Assembly (NCBI RefSeq): GCF_000953655.1
Contig: NZ_LN681225.1
Coordinates: 1,825,001 to 1,889,000, forward strand
Direction of reading: 5' to 3'
Length of the DNA: 64,000 nucleotides
From: Legionella hackeliae
GTDB lineage: Bacteria; Pseudomonadota; Gammaproteobacteria; Legionellales; Legionellaceae
This document shows, piece by piece, positions 18,852-28,570 of the stretch. Both the position numbers and the translations under genes were made by a program. Numbering within the stretch: position 1 is the stretch's first letter; every line of letters starts with the position of its first letter. The notes beneath the pieces were generated by a model, which made no database searches, was not told where the DNA came from, and saw only the letters and a program-made list of their open reading frames with translations.

Positions 18852-19802
18852 TTAATACGATTTTTCAGTCAATTGTGATACCGCTTGATTAAGAGTAGCA
18901 TTATCATTAATGCTTATTGCCGTTATGGTTTTATCAATACGTTTGACTAAACCACTAAGCACTTTACCAGGACCGCATTCCACGATACGTTCAATGCCAC
19001 GATTTTTCATTAATTGAATTGTCTCAACCCATCGCACTGGTCGGTAGAGTTGCTCTTTCAGCAACACTCTAATATGTTCAGGGGATTGATAAATACTTAA
19101 ATCAACATTTGAAATTACAGCAACTTTAGGCGTTCTAAATTTTGCGCGAGCAAGATATTCTTCAAAAGCCTGGGCTGCATCGATAAGTAATGAACAATGG
19201 CAAGGAACACTAACCGGTATAATTTTTGCCATTCGAGCATCCATTTCTTCTGCAATCTTCACAGCTTTTTCTACAGCGTTCGAATGCCCGGCAATCACTA
19301 TTTGCCCTATCGCATTATAATTTGCTGGAGTGACTTGATAATCAGGATTACTCGCCTGTTTGCAAAGCATTTCAACCTGCTCATCGGTTAAACCTACAAT
19401 TGCAGCCATTGAGCCTTGGCCTAAAGGAACATACTCTTGCATTAATTGCCCTCGTTTAGCGACCAGCATTGCTGCATCTGCGAGATCAATTGCTTCAGAA
19501 CAAACAAGTGCTGCATATTCTCCCAAGCTATGACCAGCCATGATTTCAGCTCGTGTAATTCCTTGTGTCTCCAAAGCTTTAAACACTGCCACGTCAGCAG
19601 TTAGCATCGCAACTTGGGTATTCTCAGTTTGATTTAGTTTTGACTCAGGACCTTCTTGTATTAACTGCCACAGGTCGTAACCAACCGCCTCTGAAACAAG
19701 CGAGAAGGTATCTTGAACCAAAGGGTAACTGTCCGCAAAATCAGCCAGCATGCCAACAGATTGAGAACCTTGACCAGGAAATACAAATGCAGAATTACTC
19801 AT
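18852..19802 (-). CDS. fabD: Malonyl-CoA-ACP transacylase FabD
   Basis: 316 aa; loads malonyl groups on ACP. PGQGSQSVGM at the N-terminus, the nucleophile elbow GHSLGEYAAL, GQLMQEYVPLGQGSMAAI, and the catalytic His in PVSVPCHCSLL. Sits between fabH and fabG in the run. Confidence 0.97.
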   Translation of the reverse strand: MSNSAFVFPGQGSQSVGMLADFADSYPLVQDTFSLVSEAVGYDLWQLIQEGPESKLNQTENTQVAMLTADVAVFKALETQGITRAEIMAGHSLGEYAALVCSEAIDLADAAMLVAKRGQLMQEYVPLGQGSMAAIVGLTDEQVEMLCKQASNPDYQVTPANYNAIGQIVIAGHSNAVEKAVKIAEEMDARMAKIIPVSVPCHCSLLIDAAQAFEEYLARAKFRTPKVAVISNVDLSIYQSPEHIRVLLKEQLYRPVRWVETIQLMKNRGIERIVECGPGKVLSGLVKRIDKTITAISINDNATLNQAVSQLTEKSY

Positions 19803-19826
19803 TAAAAAACTCCAATAAGGATATTA

Positions 19827-20780
19827 TTAGTAGCGTATAACCGTAGCACCCCAGGTCATTCCTCCACCAAAAGACTCCAGTAGAAGTAAATCACCTCGTT
19901 TAATGCGGTTTTCTTTAATTGAATAATCCAGAGCAAGGGGAATAGATGCTGCCGAAGTATTGCCTTGCTTTTCGATTGTTACGATGACTTGCGACATAGG
20001 CAAGTTTAATTTTTTAGCGATACCTTGGATAATACGAATGTTTGCTTGATGAGGAATCAACCAATTAATGTCTGATTTCTGCAAATGGCAGGCTTGTAAA
20101 ATCTCATCGACAATATCACCCATTATATTCACTGCAATCTTGAAAACCTCATTGCCGCGCATACCAATGAATGCTTGCTGCTCGAGTGTTGCATAATTAG
20201 GGAAAGATAATAATGATTCTACATCATGGGCTGCATGAAGTGTACTGGCTAAAATACCAGGCTTATCACTAGCACTTAAAACCACAGCGCCTGCTCCGTC
20301 TCCAAATAGCACACAAGTAGACCGGTCAGTCCAATCCAGTGCGCGAGACATACTTTCACTACCAACAACCATCACATGTTTTGCTGTGCCTGAACTTATA
20401 TATTGTTTGGCAATGTCCATAGCATAGACAAATCCACTGCAAGCTGCACCTACATCAAAAGCAGGAATAGGTCGAGTTATTTTTAACGCGTGTTGTACAT
20501 GGCAAGCCATGCTAGGGAAAAAATGATTAGGCGTGCACGTGGCAACCAAAATTAAATCAATGTCGTCTGCACTGATATCTGAAGCATCCAAAGCTTTAAT
20601 TGCAGCTTGAGATGCCATGTAGGATGTTGTTTCATGGGGTGAGGCCACATGTCGACTACCGATGCCTGTTCTTGAGCGAATCCACTCATCGCTTGTATCC
20701 AAACTAGCTTCTAATTCATGATTAGTGATAGACCGCTCGGGTAAATAACTGCCTGTTCCATTAATAACGGCATTTCTCAT
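19827..20780 (-). CDS. fabH: Beta-ketoacyl-ACP synthase III FabH
   Basis: 317 aa; initiates fatty-acid synthesis from acetyl-CoA and malonyl-ACP. Catalytic Cys in [13 protein letters not shown], His in [10 protein letters not shown], Asn in [11 protein letters not shown], and the closing [11 protein letters not shown] motif. The start overlaps the plsX stop by 4 bases. Confidence 0.97.
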   Translation of the reverse strand: MRNAVINGTGSYLPERSITNHELEASLDTSDEWIRSRTGIGSRHVASPHETTSYMASQAAIKALDASDISADDIDLILVATCTPNHFFPSMACHVQHALKITRPIPAFDVGAACSGFVYAMDIAKQYISSGTAKHVMVVGSESMSRALDWTDRSTCVLFGDGAGAVVLSASDKPGILASTLHAAHDVESLLSFPNYATLEQQAFIGMRGNEVFKIAVNIMGDIVDEILQACHLQKSDINWLIPHQANIRIIQGIAKKLNLPMSQVIVTIEKQGNTSAASIPLALDYSIKENRIKRGDLLLLESFGGGMTWGATVIRY

Positions 20781-21805
20781 AGCAACAAACCTTGATTAAT
20801 AAAGTCAGTAATTTGGTCGCGAACTAAATCGACGACATTATTTTTTACTTCAAGCATGGCTTCTTCTATAGCATATTGGAACGCCAACTCATTGGCCCCA
20901 CCATGACTTTTAACGACTATGCCATTTAAACCCAGTAAGCTTGCACCATTATAGCGAGCAGGATCCATGCGCTTTTTTAAATGCCCTAATGCTGGCTTGG
21001 CCATTAAGCCTACAAATTTGGTAAATATATTTTGTGAAAACGATTCTTTCAGAACCGAAATCATCAGTTTTGCCAACCCTTCACTTGCCTTTAAGGCCAC
21101 ATTACCAACGAAACCATCGCAAACTACCAGGTCAACTTGGCCTGAATAGAATTGGTCACCTTCAACATAACCTACGTAATTCATCAAGCTACATTCAGCC
21201 AACATATGAGCAGTCCGTTTGACTTGATCATTACCCTTAATTTCTTCAACACCGATATTCAGTAAAGCAATCTTTGGTTTTAGCTTTTTATCTACAGCTT
21301 GAATTAATGCGGAACCCATTACAGCAAACTGAAAAAGGTGTTCTGCGCATGAATCAACATTCGCACCGAGGTCAATAACCCGTGTTTTACCCTGCATTGT
21401 AGGTAATTCGGCAATAATTGCAGGTCTATCAATACCAGGTAACGTTTTTAAAACAAAGCGTGCAGTAGCCATTAAAGCACCGGTGTTCCCTGCACTTACG
21501 CAAGCCTGAGCACGTCCTTCTTTAACCAAATTAATGGCAACCCGCATTGATGAATCTTTCTTATTACGCATAGCTTGAGATGGTAATTCATCCATAGCAA
21601 CAATTTCTGAGGCATGAACCACAGAAAATTGGTTACTATTAGCTACACCGAATTTTTTAAGATGCGTATTTACCTGATTTTGATCACCAACCAACAACAA
21701 CTTCAAATCAGGGTTGCGTCGAGCAGCAAGGACACAAGCGGGAATCACAACTTTCAAACCGTGATCCCCGCCCATCGCATCAATAGCAATGGTGATATTT
21801 TTCAA
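20777..21805 (-). CDS. plsX: Phosphate acyltransferase PlsX
   Basis: 342 aa; makes acyl-phosphate from acyl-ACP for phospholipid synthesis. [10 protein letters not shown] at the N-terminus, [22 protein letters not shown] and [15 protein letters not shown] are family blocks. It starts 5 bases after rpmF ends, the usual yceD-rpmF-plsX-fab order. Confidence 0.97.
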   Translation of the reverse strand: MKNITIAIDAMGGDHGLKVVIPACVLAARRNPDLKLLLVGDQNQVNTHLKKFGVANSNQFSVVHASEIVAMDELPSQAMRNKKDSSMRVAINLVKEGRAQACVSAGNTGALMATARFVLKTLPGIDRPAIIAELPTMQGKTRVIDLGANVDSCAEHLFQFAVMGSALIQAVDKKLKPKIALLNIGVEEIKGNDQVKRTAHMLAECSLMNYVGYVEGDQFYSGQVDLVVCDGFVGNVALKASEGLAKLMISVLKESFSQNIFTKFVGLMAKPALGHLKKRMDPARYNGASLLGLNGIVVKSHGGANELAFQYAIEEAMLEVKNNVVDLVRDQITDFINQGLLL

Positions 21806-21810
21806 GCGAT

Positions 21811-22002
21811 TTACTCTTGTTCGTAAGCGTTATCGGTATCTAAAACTTTTCTACCACGGTAATACCCATCAGGTGTAATGTGGTGACGGCGATGAGTTTC
21901 ACCAGTAGTAGAGTCCACAGATAATGTGGGCTTTGTTAAAGCATCGTGAGAACGACGCATATCACGACGTGAACGTGATTTCTTATTCTGTTGTACAGCC
22001 AT
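21811..22002 (-). CDS. rpmF: 50S ribosomal protein L32
   Basis: 63 aa. The N-terminus [21 protein letters not shown] is the family hallmark. It has no cysteines, so it is the zinc-independent form. The gene links ribosome output to membrane lipid synthesis through the shared transcript with plsX-fab. Confidence 0.97.
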   Translation of the reverse strand: MAVQQNKKSRSRRDMRRSHDALTKPTLSVDSTTGETHRRHHITPDGYYRGRKVLDTDNAYEQE

Positions 22003-22090
22003 TGTGTATTACTCCTAAACAAATTGCATTCGATGGGGCGGAATATTACCGATTTTTTAATGGTAATCCAAGTGTTATGACGATATTTTA

Positions 22091-22525
22091 CTATTTTATT
22101 GTGTCATCAGCACCAATAAAACGATTTATTTCTGTGTCACAGTCATTAGTTTCGGGGTGCAATTCCGGCGTATAGAGATGGAACTCATCCGTGATCAATT
22201 CGGCTAAATCAATATGATTATTTTCTGCAATCACACATTCGTATTGATCCATTAACTTCTCAGCCATTTCATCAGAGTGGCAGACGGCCAGTTTTGTCTC
22301 ATTAACATAATGATAAATAAATTCTTTTAAGCAACGTTGGCAGGTAATTATCAAATCAGAATTAACCTTCAACGTTAAAATAAAATAATTATTTTGGCTT
22401 TCTACTGCAAATTGACAATTCACTATACAACCTGAATTAATGTGTGCAGGCAATCTCTCACGCAACTCAAGTATCACCGACTCAGGTGAGGCTTTATTTA
22501 CCGCAGTTTTTAAATTAACTAACAT
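22091..22525 (-). CDS. yceD: YceD/DUF177 family protein (23S rRNA accumulation protein)
   Basis: About 144 aa. The family cysteine block is present as LIITCQRCLKEF, followed by an acidic C-terminal half (LITDEFHLYTPELHPE). YceD proteins affect 23S rRNA and ribosome assembly. First gene of the rpmF-plsX-fab run. ATG 22525 is chosen; a GTG at 22534 is in frame, and neither has a strong Shine-Dalgarno match. Confidence 0.85.
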   Translation of the reverse strand: MLVNLKTAVNKASPESVILELRERLPAHINSGCIVNCQFAVESQNNYFILTLKVNSDLIITCQRCLKEFIYHYVNETKLAVCHSDEMAEKLMDQYECVIAENNHIDLAELITDEFHLYTPELHPETNDCDTEINRFIGADDTIK

Positions 22526-22717
22526 AACGTCCACTTAACTATAAATTACCGACATCATTAATAATTTGCTCAAAAATACCGCACCAAAGAAAATAATTGG
22601 GATTGGGTAAATTACAAAGATACGAATGCATAAACGAATAAAATCTTACCTATAGTATAACTCAGTGTCATTTGAACTGTAATACATCCATCAGAATTCT
22701 ATTTCACCAAAAAATAA

Positions 22718-22739
22718 GGCACTCCAGTAATAGAGTGCC
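22718..22739 (-). terminator. Hairpin with T run on the minus strand, in the yceD-mnmA divergent gap
   Basis: GGCACTC (22718-22724) pairs with GAGTGCC (22733-22739). Read on the minus strand it is followed by TTATTTTTT, the form of an intrinsic terminator. No annotated minus-strand gene lies just upstream; a TATAAT on the minus strand at 22762-22767 could start a transcript of about 40 bases ending here. Confidence 0.45.
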
Positions 22740-22806
22740 CAAAAAATTTCATAATTAAGCGATTATAGCGTAGAATTAGATTTTTTTTTATACACATCTA
22801 TAAGCT

Positions 22807-23892
22807 ATGAAAGCCAAAGTTATTGTCGGTATGTCAGGGGGAGTTGATTCCTCAGTTGCAGCCTGGTTATTACGTGAACAAGGTTACCAGGTTGAAGGTC
22901 TCTTCATGAAAAACTGGGAACAGGATGACAATGATAGTTATTGTGCCGCCGCTTTAGATTTGGCAGATGCTCAAGCTGTCTGTAATCAATTACGGATTCC
23001 GCTTCACAGCGTAAATTTTTCTAAAGAATATTGGGATAGAGTTTTTGCCCATTTTCTTAATGAATATCAGCAAGGAAGAACTCCCAATCCAGACGTGCTT
23101 TGTAATAAGGAAATCAAATTTAATGCTTTCTTAAATCATGCCCTAACTCTAGGCGCTGATTACATAGCTACCGGCCATTACGCCAAAGTTCGTTCAAACA
23201 ATGGTATTGGTGAGTTGCTAAAAGCCAAGGACCGAGAAAAAGATCAAACGTATTTTCTTCACGCTGTTGAACCTAAAGCTCTTGCCAAAACACTTTTTCC
23301 AATAGGCGATTTTAATAAAACACAAATTCGGGAATTTGCGAAGCAATTAGGATTAGTTACCCATAACAAAAAAGATTCAACAGGCATATGCTTCATCGGT
23401 GAAAAACGTTTTAAAACATTTCTTAAAGAATTCATTCTGGCAAAGCCAGGCGATATTAGAAGTAGTACAGGCGAACTGTTAGGTCAACACGATGGATTAA
23501 TGTTTTATACTCTTGGCCAAAGGCAAGGACTTGGCATTGGTGGTCGACAATCTGCGAGCGAAGAGCCCTGGTATGTCGTTGATAAAGAGGTAGCAACGAA
23601 TACCTTAGTTGTTGCTCAAGGCAATAATCACCCTATGCTTTACTCGCAAGGTTTGATCTGTGGTCCTATTCATTGGCTAACAGATCATAGTGATAAGTTA
23701 CCATTAACCTGTTATGCAAAAACTCGTTATCGCCAATTAGAGCAGGCGTGCGTTGTCTCACCTGCCAGTAATAATCAACATTATGTTATGTTTTCTGCAT
23801 TTCAACGCGCAGTAACACCTGGACAATACATTGTATTTTATGAGAAAAATCAATGTTTAGGCGGCGCGACAATAGAACAAATTATCCGATAA
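22807..23892 (+). CDS. mnmA: tRNA 2-thiouridylase MnmA
   Basis: 361 aa; thiolates U34 of tRNA Lys, Glu and Gln. PP-loop [12 protein letters not shown], first catalytic Cys in [12 protein letters not shown], second in [12 protein letters not shown], and [10 protein letters not shown]. Followed by erpA at 53 bases, a plausible two-gene sulfur/iron-sulfur unit. Confidence 0.97.
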   Translation: MKAKVIVGMSGGVDSSVAAWLLREQGYQVEGLFMKNWEQDDNDSYCAAALDLADAQAVCNQLRIPLHSVNFSKEYWDRVFAHFLNEYQQGRTPNPDVLCNKEIKFNAFLNHALTLGADYIATGHYAKVRSNNGIGELLKAKDREKDQTYFLHAVEPKALAKTLFPIGDFNKTQIREFAKQLGLVTHNKKDSTGICFIGEKRFKTFLKEFILAKPGDIRSSTGELLGQHDGLMFYTLGQRQGLGIGGRQSASEEPWYVVDKEVATNTLVVAQGNNHPMLYSQGLICGPIHWLTDHSDKLPLTCYAKTRYRQLEQACVVSPASNNQHYVMFSAFQRAVTPGQYIVFYEKNQCLGGATIEQIIR

Positions 23893-23945
23893 TATTGTAC
23901 AATTAGAAATATACTAAGCTTTAGTAAAGAATTTTGGAGTAAATA

Positions 23946-24341
23946 ATGACCGCAATCGACGCTTCTTCTACCTCTGCTACCTCTTCAGGTATTTTTTTCT
24001 CAGTGAGTGCCGCTGATAAAGTTGCCTCACTTATCGCTGAGGAAGAAAACCCGAATCTAAATTTACGTGTCTTTGTAACAGGCGGCGGCTGTTCCGGATT
24101 TCAATATGGTTTTACTTTTGATGAGAACATTCAAGAAGATGACACCGTCATTGAACAAACCTGTTCTAACGGTGAGTCTTCAGTAAAATTACTAGTCGAT
24201 TCAATGAGCTATCAATATCTGAATTCCGCTGAAATAGATTATGTACAAAATATTCAAGGCGAACAATTTGTTATCCGCAATCCAAATGCTAAAACGACCT
24301 GTGGTTGCGGCTCTTCTTTTAGTATGGACGATGATGAGTAA
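23946..24341 (+). CDS. erpA: Iron-sulfur cluster insertion protein ErpA
   Basis: 131 aa A-type carrier. The three cluster cysteines are in [11 protein letters not shown] and the C-terminal [11 protein letters not shown]. The N-terminal 20 residues are Ser/Thr/Ala-rich and longer than in E. coli ErpA. Start ATG follows TTTGGAG. Confidence 0.93.
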   Translation: MTAIDASSTSATSSGIFFSVSAADKVASLIAEEENPNLNLRVFVTGGGCSGFQYGFTFDENIQEDDTVIEQTCSNGESSVKLLVDSMSYQYLNSAEIDYVQNIQGEQFVIRNPNAKTTCGCGSSFSMDDDE

Positions 24342-24362
24342 ATCTTAGTGCATGTTTCCTGT

Positions 24363-24395
24363 GTCCCCCGGACAAGCCGCGGGACGAAGGGTAAG
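24363..24395 (+). repeat. ACAAG-loop hairpin repeat, copy 2 (diverged stem)
   Basis: GTCCCCCGG, loop ACAAG, CCGCGGGAC. The loop and closing CGG/CCG are as in the other copies, but the outer stem is rewritten on both sides and still pairs except for one position. It lies 21 bases after the erpA stop and may act as its terminator. Confidence 0.65.
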
Positions 24396-24414
24396 TTAGT
24401 CATCGGATAGCAAA

Positions 24415-24924
24415 TTAGTAAGGTTGTACCACTACTTTCGTTCCAATTCTAATAAAATTACGATGCAACCAAAGCGCATCACCAGGTCTTACACGGATAC
24501 ATCCATGGCTTGCGTTGTAATTTGGCACATCGTAGGAACCATGAATTGCATAATTTTTACTGAAAAACATACAGTAAGGCATTTTGGCGCCACCGTGAGG
24601 TCTAGGATAGCGGCTTGAGCGACAGCTAGCACTTCCCTTACTAATAATGCTATAAGTGCCAGACGGCGTACGACAGGAGCGCCCTATGTCTTTGCAATAT
24701 TTGCTGCCACCTGAAGCCTTCCCACTTCGAACTAGCTTGCCATTTTGTATAGCTTTCCAGGTTAGTGAACGCGGGTTAAAAATAAAGGTATTGGACGCCA
24801 GTGTGAGATAAGGACCGTTGGACATGAAGCTAGATGCATAGATGTCCTTTTCAGCCCCAAAATAAAAAAGAATGAAGCCCAACAAAGCAATAGGCCAATA
24901 CCTGCGAGTTTTTCTTCCTTCCAT
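24415..24924 (-). CDS. L,D-transpeptidase (YkuD domain)
   Basis: 169 aa. N-terminal signal-anchor (YWPIALLGFILFYFGAE), then a compact YkuD fold with the active-site block SHGCIRVRPGDALWL (nucleophile Cys) and the upstream His in YAIHGSYDVP. It would form 3-3 crosslinks or attach proteins to peptidoglycan in the periplasm. Last gene behind dnaQ on the same strand. Confidence 0.88.
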   Translation of the reverse strand: MEGRKTRRYWPIALLGFILFYFGAEKDIYASSFMSNGPYLTLASNTFIFNPRSLTWKAIQNGKLVRSGKASGGSKYCKDIGRSCRTPSGTYSIISKGSASCRSSRYPRPHGGAKMPYCMFFSKNYAIHGSYDVPNYNASHGCIRVRPGDALWLHRNFIRIGTKVVVQPY

Positions 24925-24972
24925 GATCGTTCCTATAACTTAGGTCAGTCTGCTTCAAATATAGTTCAAAAT

Positions 24973-25686
24973 TTAAACATTTTCCTCATCCATGCTCCAT
25001 AAATTAATTCCTGATTTTTTAGCGAGAAAAGTAATAAACTCCTCATGCTTTTGACACTCCTCATCAGAAGCCAAAATAACTGGTGAACGACTTGCCAAAA
25101 CTTCAAGATTAGCCACCGTACTTTGATTGGCAGTGACCACTAACTCCTCTTCTTTGCCAAAGAGCGTTCCCTGGCCACCTGTCATTGCCAGATAAACAGA
25201 CGCCAGGATTTCAGCATCCAATAAAGCGCCATGCAAAGTGCGGTTAGAGTTATCTATTTCATAACGTTTACAGAGCGCATCCAGACTATTCCTTTGACCT
25301 GGATGTTTTTCTCGAGCAAGAATTAACGTGTCACAAACAGCACAGTAATCATTTATTATAGCGGGCCAATTCAATAGTTTTAATTCCGCATTAAGAAAAC
25401 CCACATCAAAAACTGCGTTATGGATAATAAGCTCGGAACCTTGAATAAACTGTATGAAGTCATCGACAACATTTTTGAACAAAGGCTTGTCTTGTAAAAA
25501 TTCGTTACTAATGCCGTGAACTCGAAAAGCACCTTCATCAACGCTACGTTCAGGATTGAGGTAGACATGGAAATGATTTCCAGTCAATTTTCGGTCAATT
25601 AATTCAACACATCCTATTTCAATGATGCGATGCCCTAATTCATGACCAATACCTGTGGTTTCAGTATCTAAAACAACCTGGCGCAT
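24973..25686 (-). CDS. dnaQ: DNA polymerase III epsilon (proofreading) subunit DnaQ
   Basis: 237 aa DEDDh exonuclease. ExoI VVLDTETTGIG, ExoII IIHNAVFDVGFLN, ExoIII LHGALLDAEILA with the catalytic His. A C-terminal tail binds the polymerase alpha subunit in the family. Here it follows rnhA on the same strand, unlike the divergent arrangement in E. coli. Confidence 0.95.
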   Translation of the reverse strand: MRQVVLDTETTGIGHELGHRIIEIGCVELIDRKLTGNHFHVYLNPERSVDEGAFRVHGISNEFLQDKPLFKNVVDDFIQFIQGSELIIHNAVFDVGFLNAELKLLNWPAIINDYCAVCDTLILAREKHPGQRNSLDALCKRYEIDNSNRTLHGALLDAEILASVYLAMTGGQGTLFGKEEELVVTANQSTVANLEVLASRSPVILASDEECQKHEEFITFLAKKSGINLWSMDEENV

Positions 25687-25752
25687 ATAAAACTCGAGAA
25701 ACGATAGAAAAAAGCGATCTTAACGTAAATAACCAAGAACTTAAATGCGCTT

Positions 25753-26190
25753 TTAAGAAGTCGTCAGTTCTATAATTGCTTGATTTGCCAATGCATCCGC
25801 TCGCTCATTTTCTGGATGACCTGCATGCCCCTTTATCCAATGCCAGCGAATGGTATGAATCGTTGTTAACGTATCGAGCTGTTGCCATAAATCAGAATTT
25901 TTTACAGCCTCTCGCTTTGAGTTACGCCAACCATTTTTTTTCCACTGTGCAAGCCAGGTGGTCATCCCCAGGCGCAGATATTGAGAGTCAGTGTATAAGT
26001 CAACCACGCAAGGCTTTTTTAAAGCTTCGAGGGCCTTTATTGCTGCAGTTAATTCCATCCGATTATTGGTGGTATGTGCTTCGGCACCGTAGATGGTTTT
26101 TTCATGGCCATTGTAACGTAATAATGCGCCCCAGCCACCCACACCAGGATTACCTTTACAGGCACCATCAGTAAAAATTTCAATGGTCAT
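25753..26190 (-). CDS. rnhA: Ribonuclease HI
   Basis: 145 aa. Catalytic residues in [28 protein letters not shown] and [12 protein letters not shown]. Degrades RNA in RNA-DNA hybrids. Start ATG overlaps the SDR stop by 4 bases (ATGA), so its translation is coupled to a metabolic gene. Confidence 0.97.
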   Translation of the reverse strand: MTIEIFTDGACKGNPGVGGWGALLRYNGHEKTIYGAEAHTTNNRMELTAAIKALEALKKPCVVDLYTDSQYLRLGMTTWLAQWKKNGWRNSKREAVKNSDLWQQLDTLTTIHTIRWHWIKGHAGHPENERADALANQAIIELTTS

Positions 26191-26993
26191 ACAAATAGAT
26201 CTTGATAAGGCTCAACATGTGGGTCAATAGCATACCGTGAAAAATCTGTAATGCCAGTATTTCTTAGCACTTCTTCATCGATAAAAAATTGACCTGTAAT
26301 TTGTTTTGCCGATTGCGTTAAAATCCAATAGGCCGCATCCGCAACTATTTCAGGCTTGCGACTCGCTTTATAAATGGCTTCAGGGAAATGCATTTGGATT
26401 GCAGCAGTTGCAATTGTTGTTCTTGGCCATAGTGAGTTAGCGGCAATACCGTCGGATTTTAACTCTTCTGCCAGTCCTAAGGTACACATACTCATCCCAT
26501 ATTTGCTGATAGTATAAGCGAGATGGGGTGCAAACCACTGACTGTTCATATTTAATGGAGGCGACAACGTTAAGATGTGTGGATTTTCTGATTTTTTAAG
26601 GTGCGAAATTGCCGCTTGTGAACAAGCGAACGTGGCTCTTGTATTCACAGCTTGCATCAAATCATAGCGTTTCATGGGCGTAGAAATAGTATCACTTAAA
26701 CTAATAGCACTTGCATTATTTATCAAAATATCCAATTTACCGAAGGTTGATACTGTTTTTTCAATGGCTTGATGGATTTGCTCTTCATCACGAACATCAA
26801 CCATTAAAGGGAGTGCCTCACCGCCTAGTTGTTCAATTTCCGCAGCCACGCTGTGTATAGTTCCTTCCAATTTTGGATGCGGTGTATCTGTTTTAGCAGC
26901 AATAACAATCTTCGCGCCTTCCTGAGCAAAACGATGGGCGATAGCTCGTCCAATGCCTCGACTGCCGCCTGTTATAAATATAACCTTTGTCAT
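26187..26993 (-). CDS. Short-chain dehydrogenase, HSDL2-like
   Basis: 268 aa SDR. Cofactor motif [18 protein letters not shown], and the YTISKYGMS Tyr-Lys pair. ILTLSPPLN in place of the usual SSxxG matches the HSDL2-type subgroup, often linked to lipid or fatty alcohol metabolism. Overlaps both neighbours by 4 bases, upstream an aldehyde dehydrogenase and downstream rnhA. Joint role with the aldehyde dehydrogenase in oxidising lipid-derived alcohols or aldehydes is an inference. Confidence 0.8.
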   Translation of the reverse strand: MTKVIFITGGSRGIGRAIAHRFAQEGAKIVIAAKTDTPHPKLEGTIHSVAAEIEQLGGEALPLMVDVRDEEQIHQAIEKTVSTFGKLDILINNASAISLSDTISTPMKRYDLMQAVNTRATFACSQAAISHLKKSENPHILTLSPPLNMNSQWFAPHLAYTISKYGMSMCTLGLAEELKSDGIAANSLWPRTTIATAAIQMHFPEAIYKASRKPEIVADAAYWILTQSAKQITGQFFIDEEVLRNTGITDFSRYAIDPHVEPYQDLFV

Positions 26994-28393
26994 TTCTTCT
27001 CCTTAAGAGTCATGCCTGCAATCCGGACCAGTAGAAAGTTCATTAATTTGCCGTGAGGTGGATAAAACCAAGATACCGCTGCAAAATATTTTTGCACAAA
27101 GATGGGTTTTAATTTTGAAAAAATATCGAAGCCTTCTTGCCCATGATAATGTCCCATTCCACTATTGCCAACTCCACCGAAAGGCAATGAATCTATGGCT
27201 ACATGCGTTAGAGTATCGTTAATACTCAATCCGCCTGAAAGCGTGTGTCTTTTTAGCATTTCTTTCTCGTGTTTATTATCCCCGAAATAATAAATAACAA
27301 GAGGATTAGGACGAGAATTAATGTCTTGAATTGCGTCCGTGAGGGATTTGTAACTGACAACAGGCAAAATTGGACCAAAGATTTCTTCTTGCATCACTCG
27401 CATTGTATTATCAACATCAAATAGTAAAAACAAAGGCATCCTACCCTGTTGATCGCTATTCTCACCAATTTGCACTACTCGGGCGCCTTTTTCACGCGCA
27501 TCCTCAATGAGCGCCGTTAATCGCTCCTGGTGTTTTGTCGAAATAATATTTGAGTAATCCTTATTTTCTAATAAATCAGGATAATGCTTATCAACAAACG
27601 ATCTGGCTAATGTTTCAATACGATTTTCCCAATGTTTAGGAGCTAATAAATAATCGGGAGAAATACAGGTTTGGCCCGCATTAGCAATTTTTCCCATAAA
27701 AAGACGTTTGAAATAGTTTTCATTCATTGAAGTAGATAGAAATGCGGGTGATTTGCCACCTAACTCCAGAGTTACCGGTGTCAGATTTTCAGCCGCTTCT
27801 TTCATAACCAGTTTGCCGACTGCAGGAGATCCTGTGAACAGCAAATGCCCAAAAGGAAGACTTGTGAATCGTTGAGCAACCTGTACATCCCCGTTGACAA
27901 TGACAACCTGACTCTCAAGTCTGGAGGTTTTTAGTAATCTATCTAACAAAATCCCTGTTTCGGGTGTTAACTCAGACATTTTAACCATAACGCGATTCCC
28001 TGCAGCCAAAGCATAAACTAGGGGGCCTACCGCTAGCAGAATAGGATAATTCCAGGGAACAATAATACCAACAACCCCTAGGGGTTGTGGCATTAGATAA
28101 GCACTAGCAGGTTTAAAAAGCCAGGAAACATGACGTTTGCGTGGTTTTATCCATTTTTTAAGGTTTTTCAAGCAGTAATTAATTGCATTAATTGCAGGAA
28201 AAATTTCTAATAGTAGTGTTTCATAGCGTGCACGATGTGAGAAATCGATGCTAATAGCCTTAGCGATATCTTCTGCATTAGTTTGTAATATTTTTCGCAG
28301 AGAAATTAAATTCGCGCGCCGCTCTTCGACTGGAGGGAAAGGATTTGTTAAATAATGCCCTTTCAATTGTTCAAACAAAAAACTCAATTCCAT
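26990..28393 (-). CDS. Coniferyl-aldehyde-dehydrogenase-type ALDH
   Basis: 467 aa. The catalytic Cys is in NAGQTCISPDYLL, the Glu in LELGGKSPAF, and the NAD region in GVVGIIVPWNYPILLAVGPL. Lacking the N-terminal arm of tetrameric ALDHs, it is of the class-3-like group (coniferyl/fatty aldehyde dehydrogenases), with a hydrophobic C-terminal tail that could touch membrane. First gene of the ALDH-SDR-rnhA-dnaQ run. Confidence 0.85.
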   Translation of the reverse strand: MELSFLFEQLKGHYLTNPFPPVEERRANLISLRKILQTNAEDIAKAISIDFSHRARYETLLLEIFPAINAINYCLKNLKKWIKPRKRHVSWLFKPASAYLMPQPLGVVGIIVPWNYPILLAVGPLVYALAAGNRVMVKMSELTPETGILLDRLLKTSRLESQVVIVNGDVQVAQRFTSLPFGHLLFTGSPAVGKLVMKEAAENLTPVTLELGGKSPAFLSTSMNENYFKRLFMGKIANAGQTCISPDYLLAPKHWENRIETLARSFVDKHYPDLLENKDYSNIISTKHQERLTALIEDAREKGARVVQIGENSDQQGRMPLFLLFDVDNTMRVMQEEIFGPILPVVSYKSLTDAIQDINSRPNPLVIYYFGDNKHEKEMLKRHTLSGGLSINDTLTHVAIDSLPFGGVGNSGMGHYHGQEGFDIFSKLKPIFVQKYFAAVSWFYPPHGKLMNFLLVRIAGMTLKEKK

Positions 28394-28503
28394 TTAATAT
28401 CTCTTGTTAGTGTTTGAGAATGCTTGCCAAATATTGAAGCATGGGCAGCAAAACGTCAATCACGAGAGCTCTAATTCCACACTGTAGTGTCTTTATGAGC
28501 ACT

Positions 28504-28567
28504 GCAAAGCAATCCATTGATACAAATCAGATTTCGATGTGGATTGCTTCACTACATTCGTTATGAC
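28504..28567. repeat. AAAGCAATCCA-family inverted repeat
   Basis: GCAAAGCAATCCA (28504-28516) and TGGATTGCTTC (28540-28550) face each other across 23 bases, followed by ACATTCGTTATGAC, as in the copy at 5428. It lies between the ALDH start and the hutH stop, both on the minus strand. Confidence 0.6.
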
Positions 28568-28570
28568 GGT

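Noticed and set aside
22715-22757. 17-codon minus-strand frame spanning the hairpin upstream of mnmA
   Set aside because: It starts near a TATAAT but has no ribosome site; the hairpin and T run explain the sequence better.
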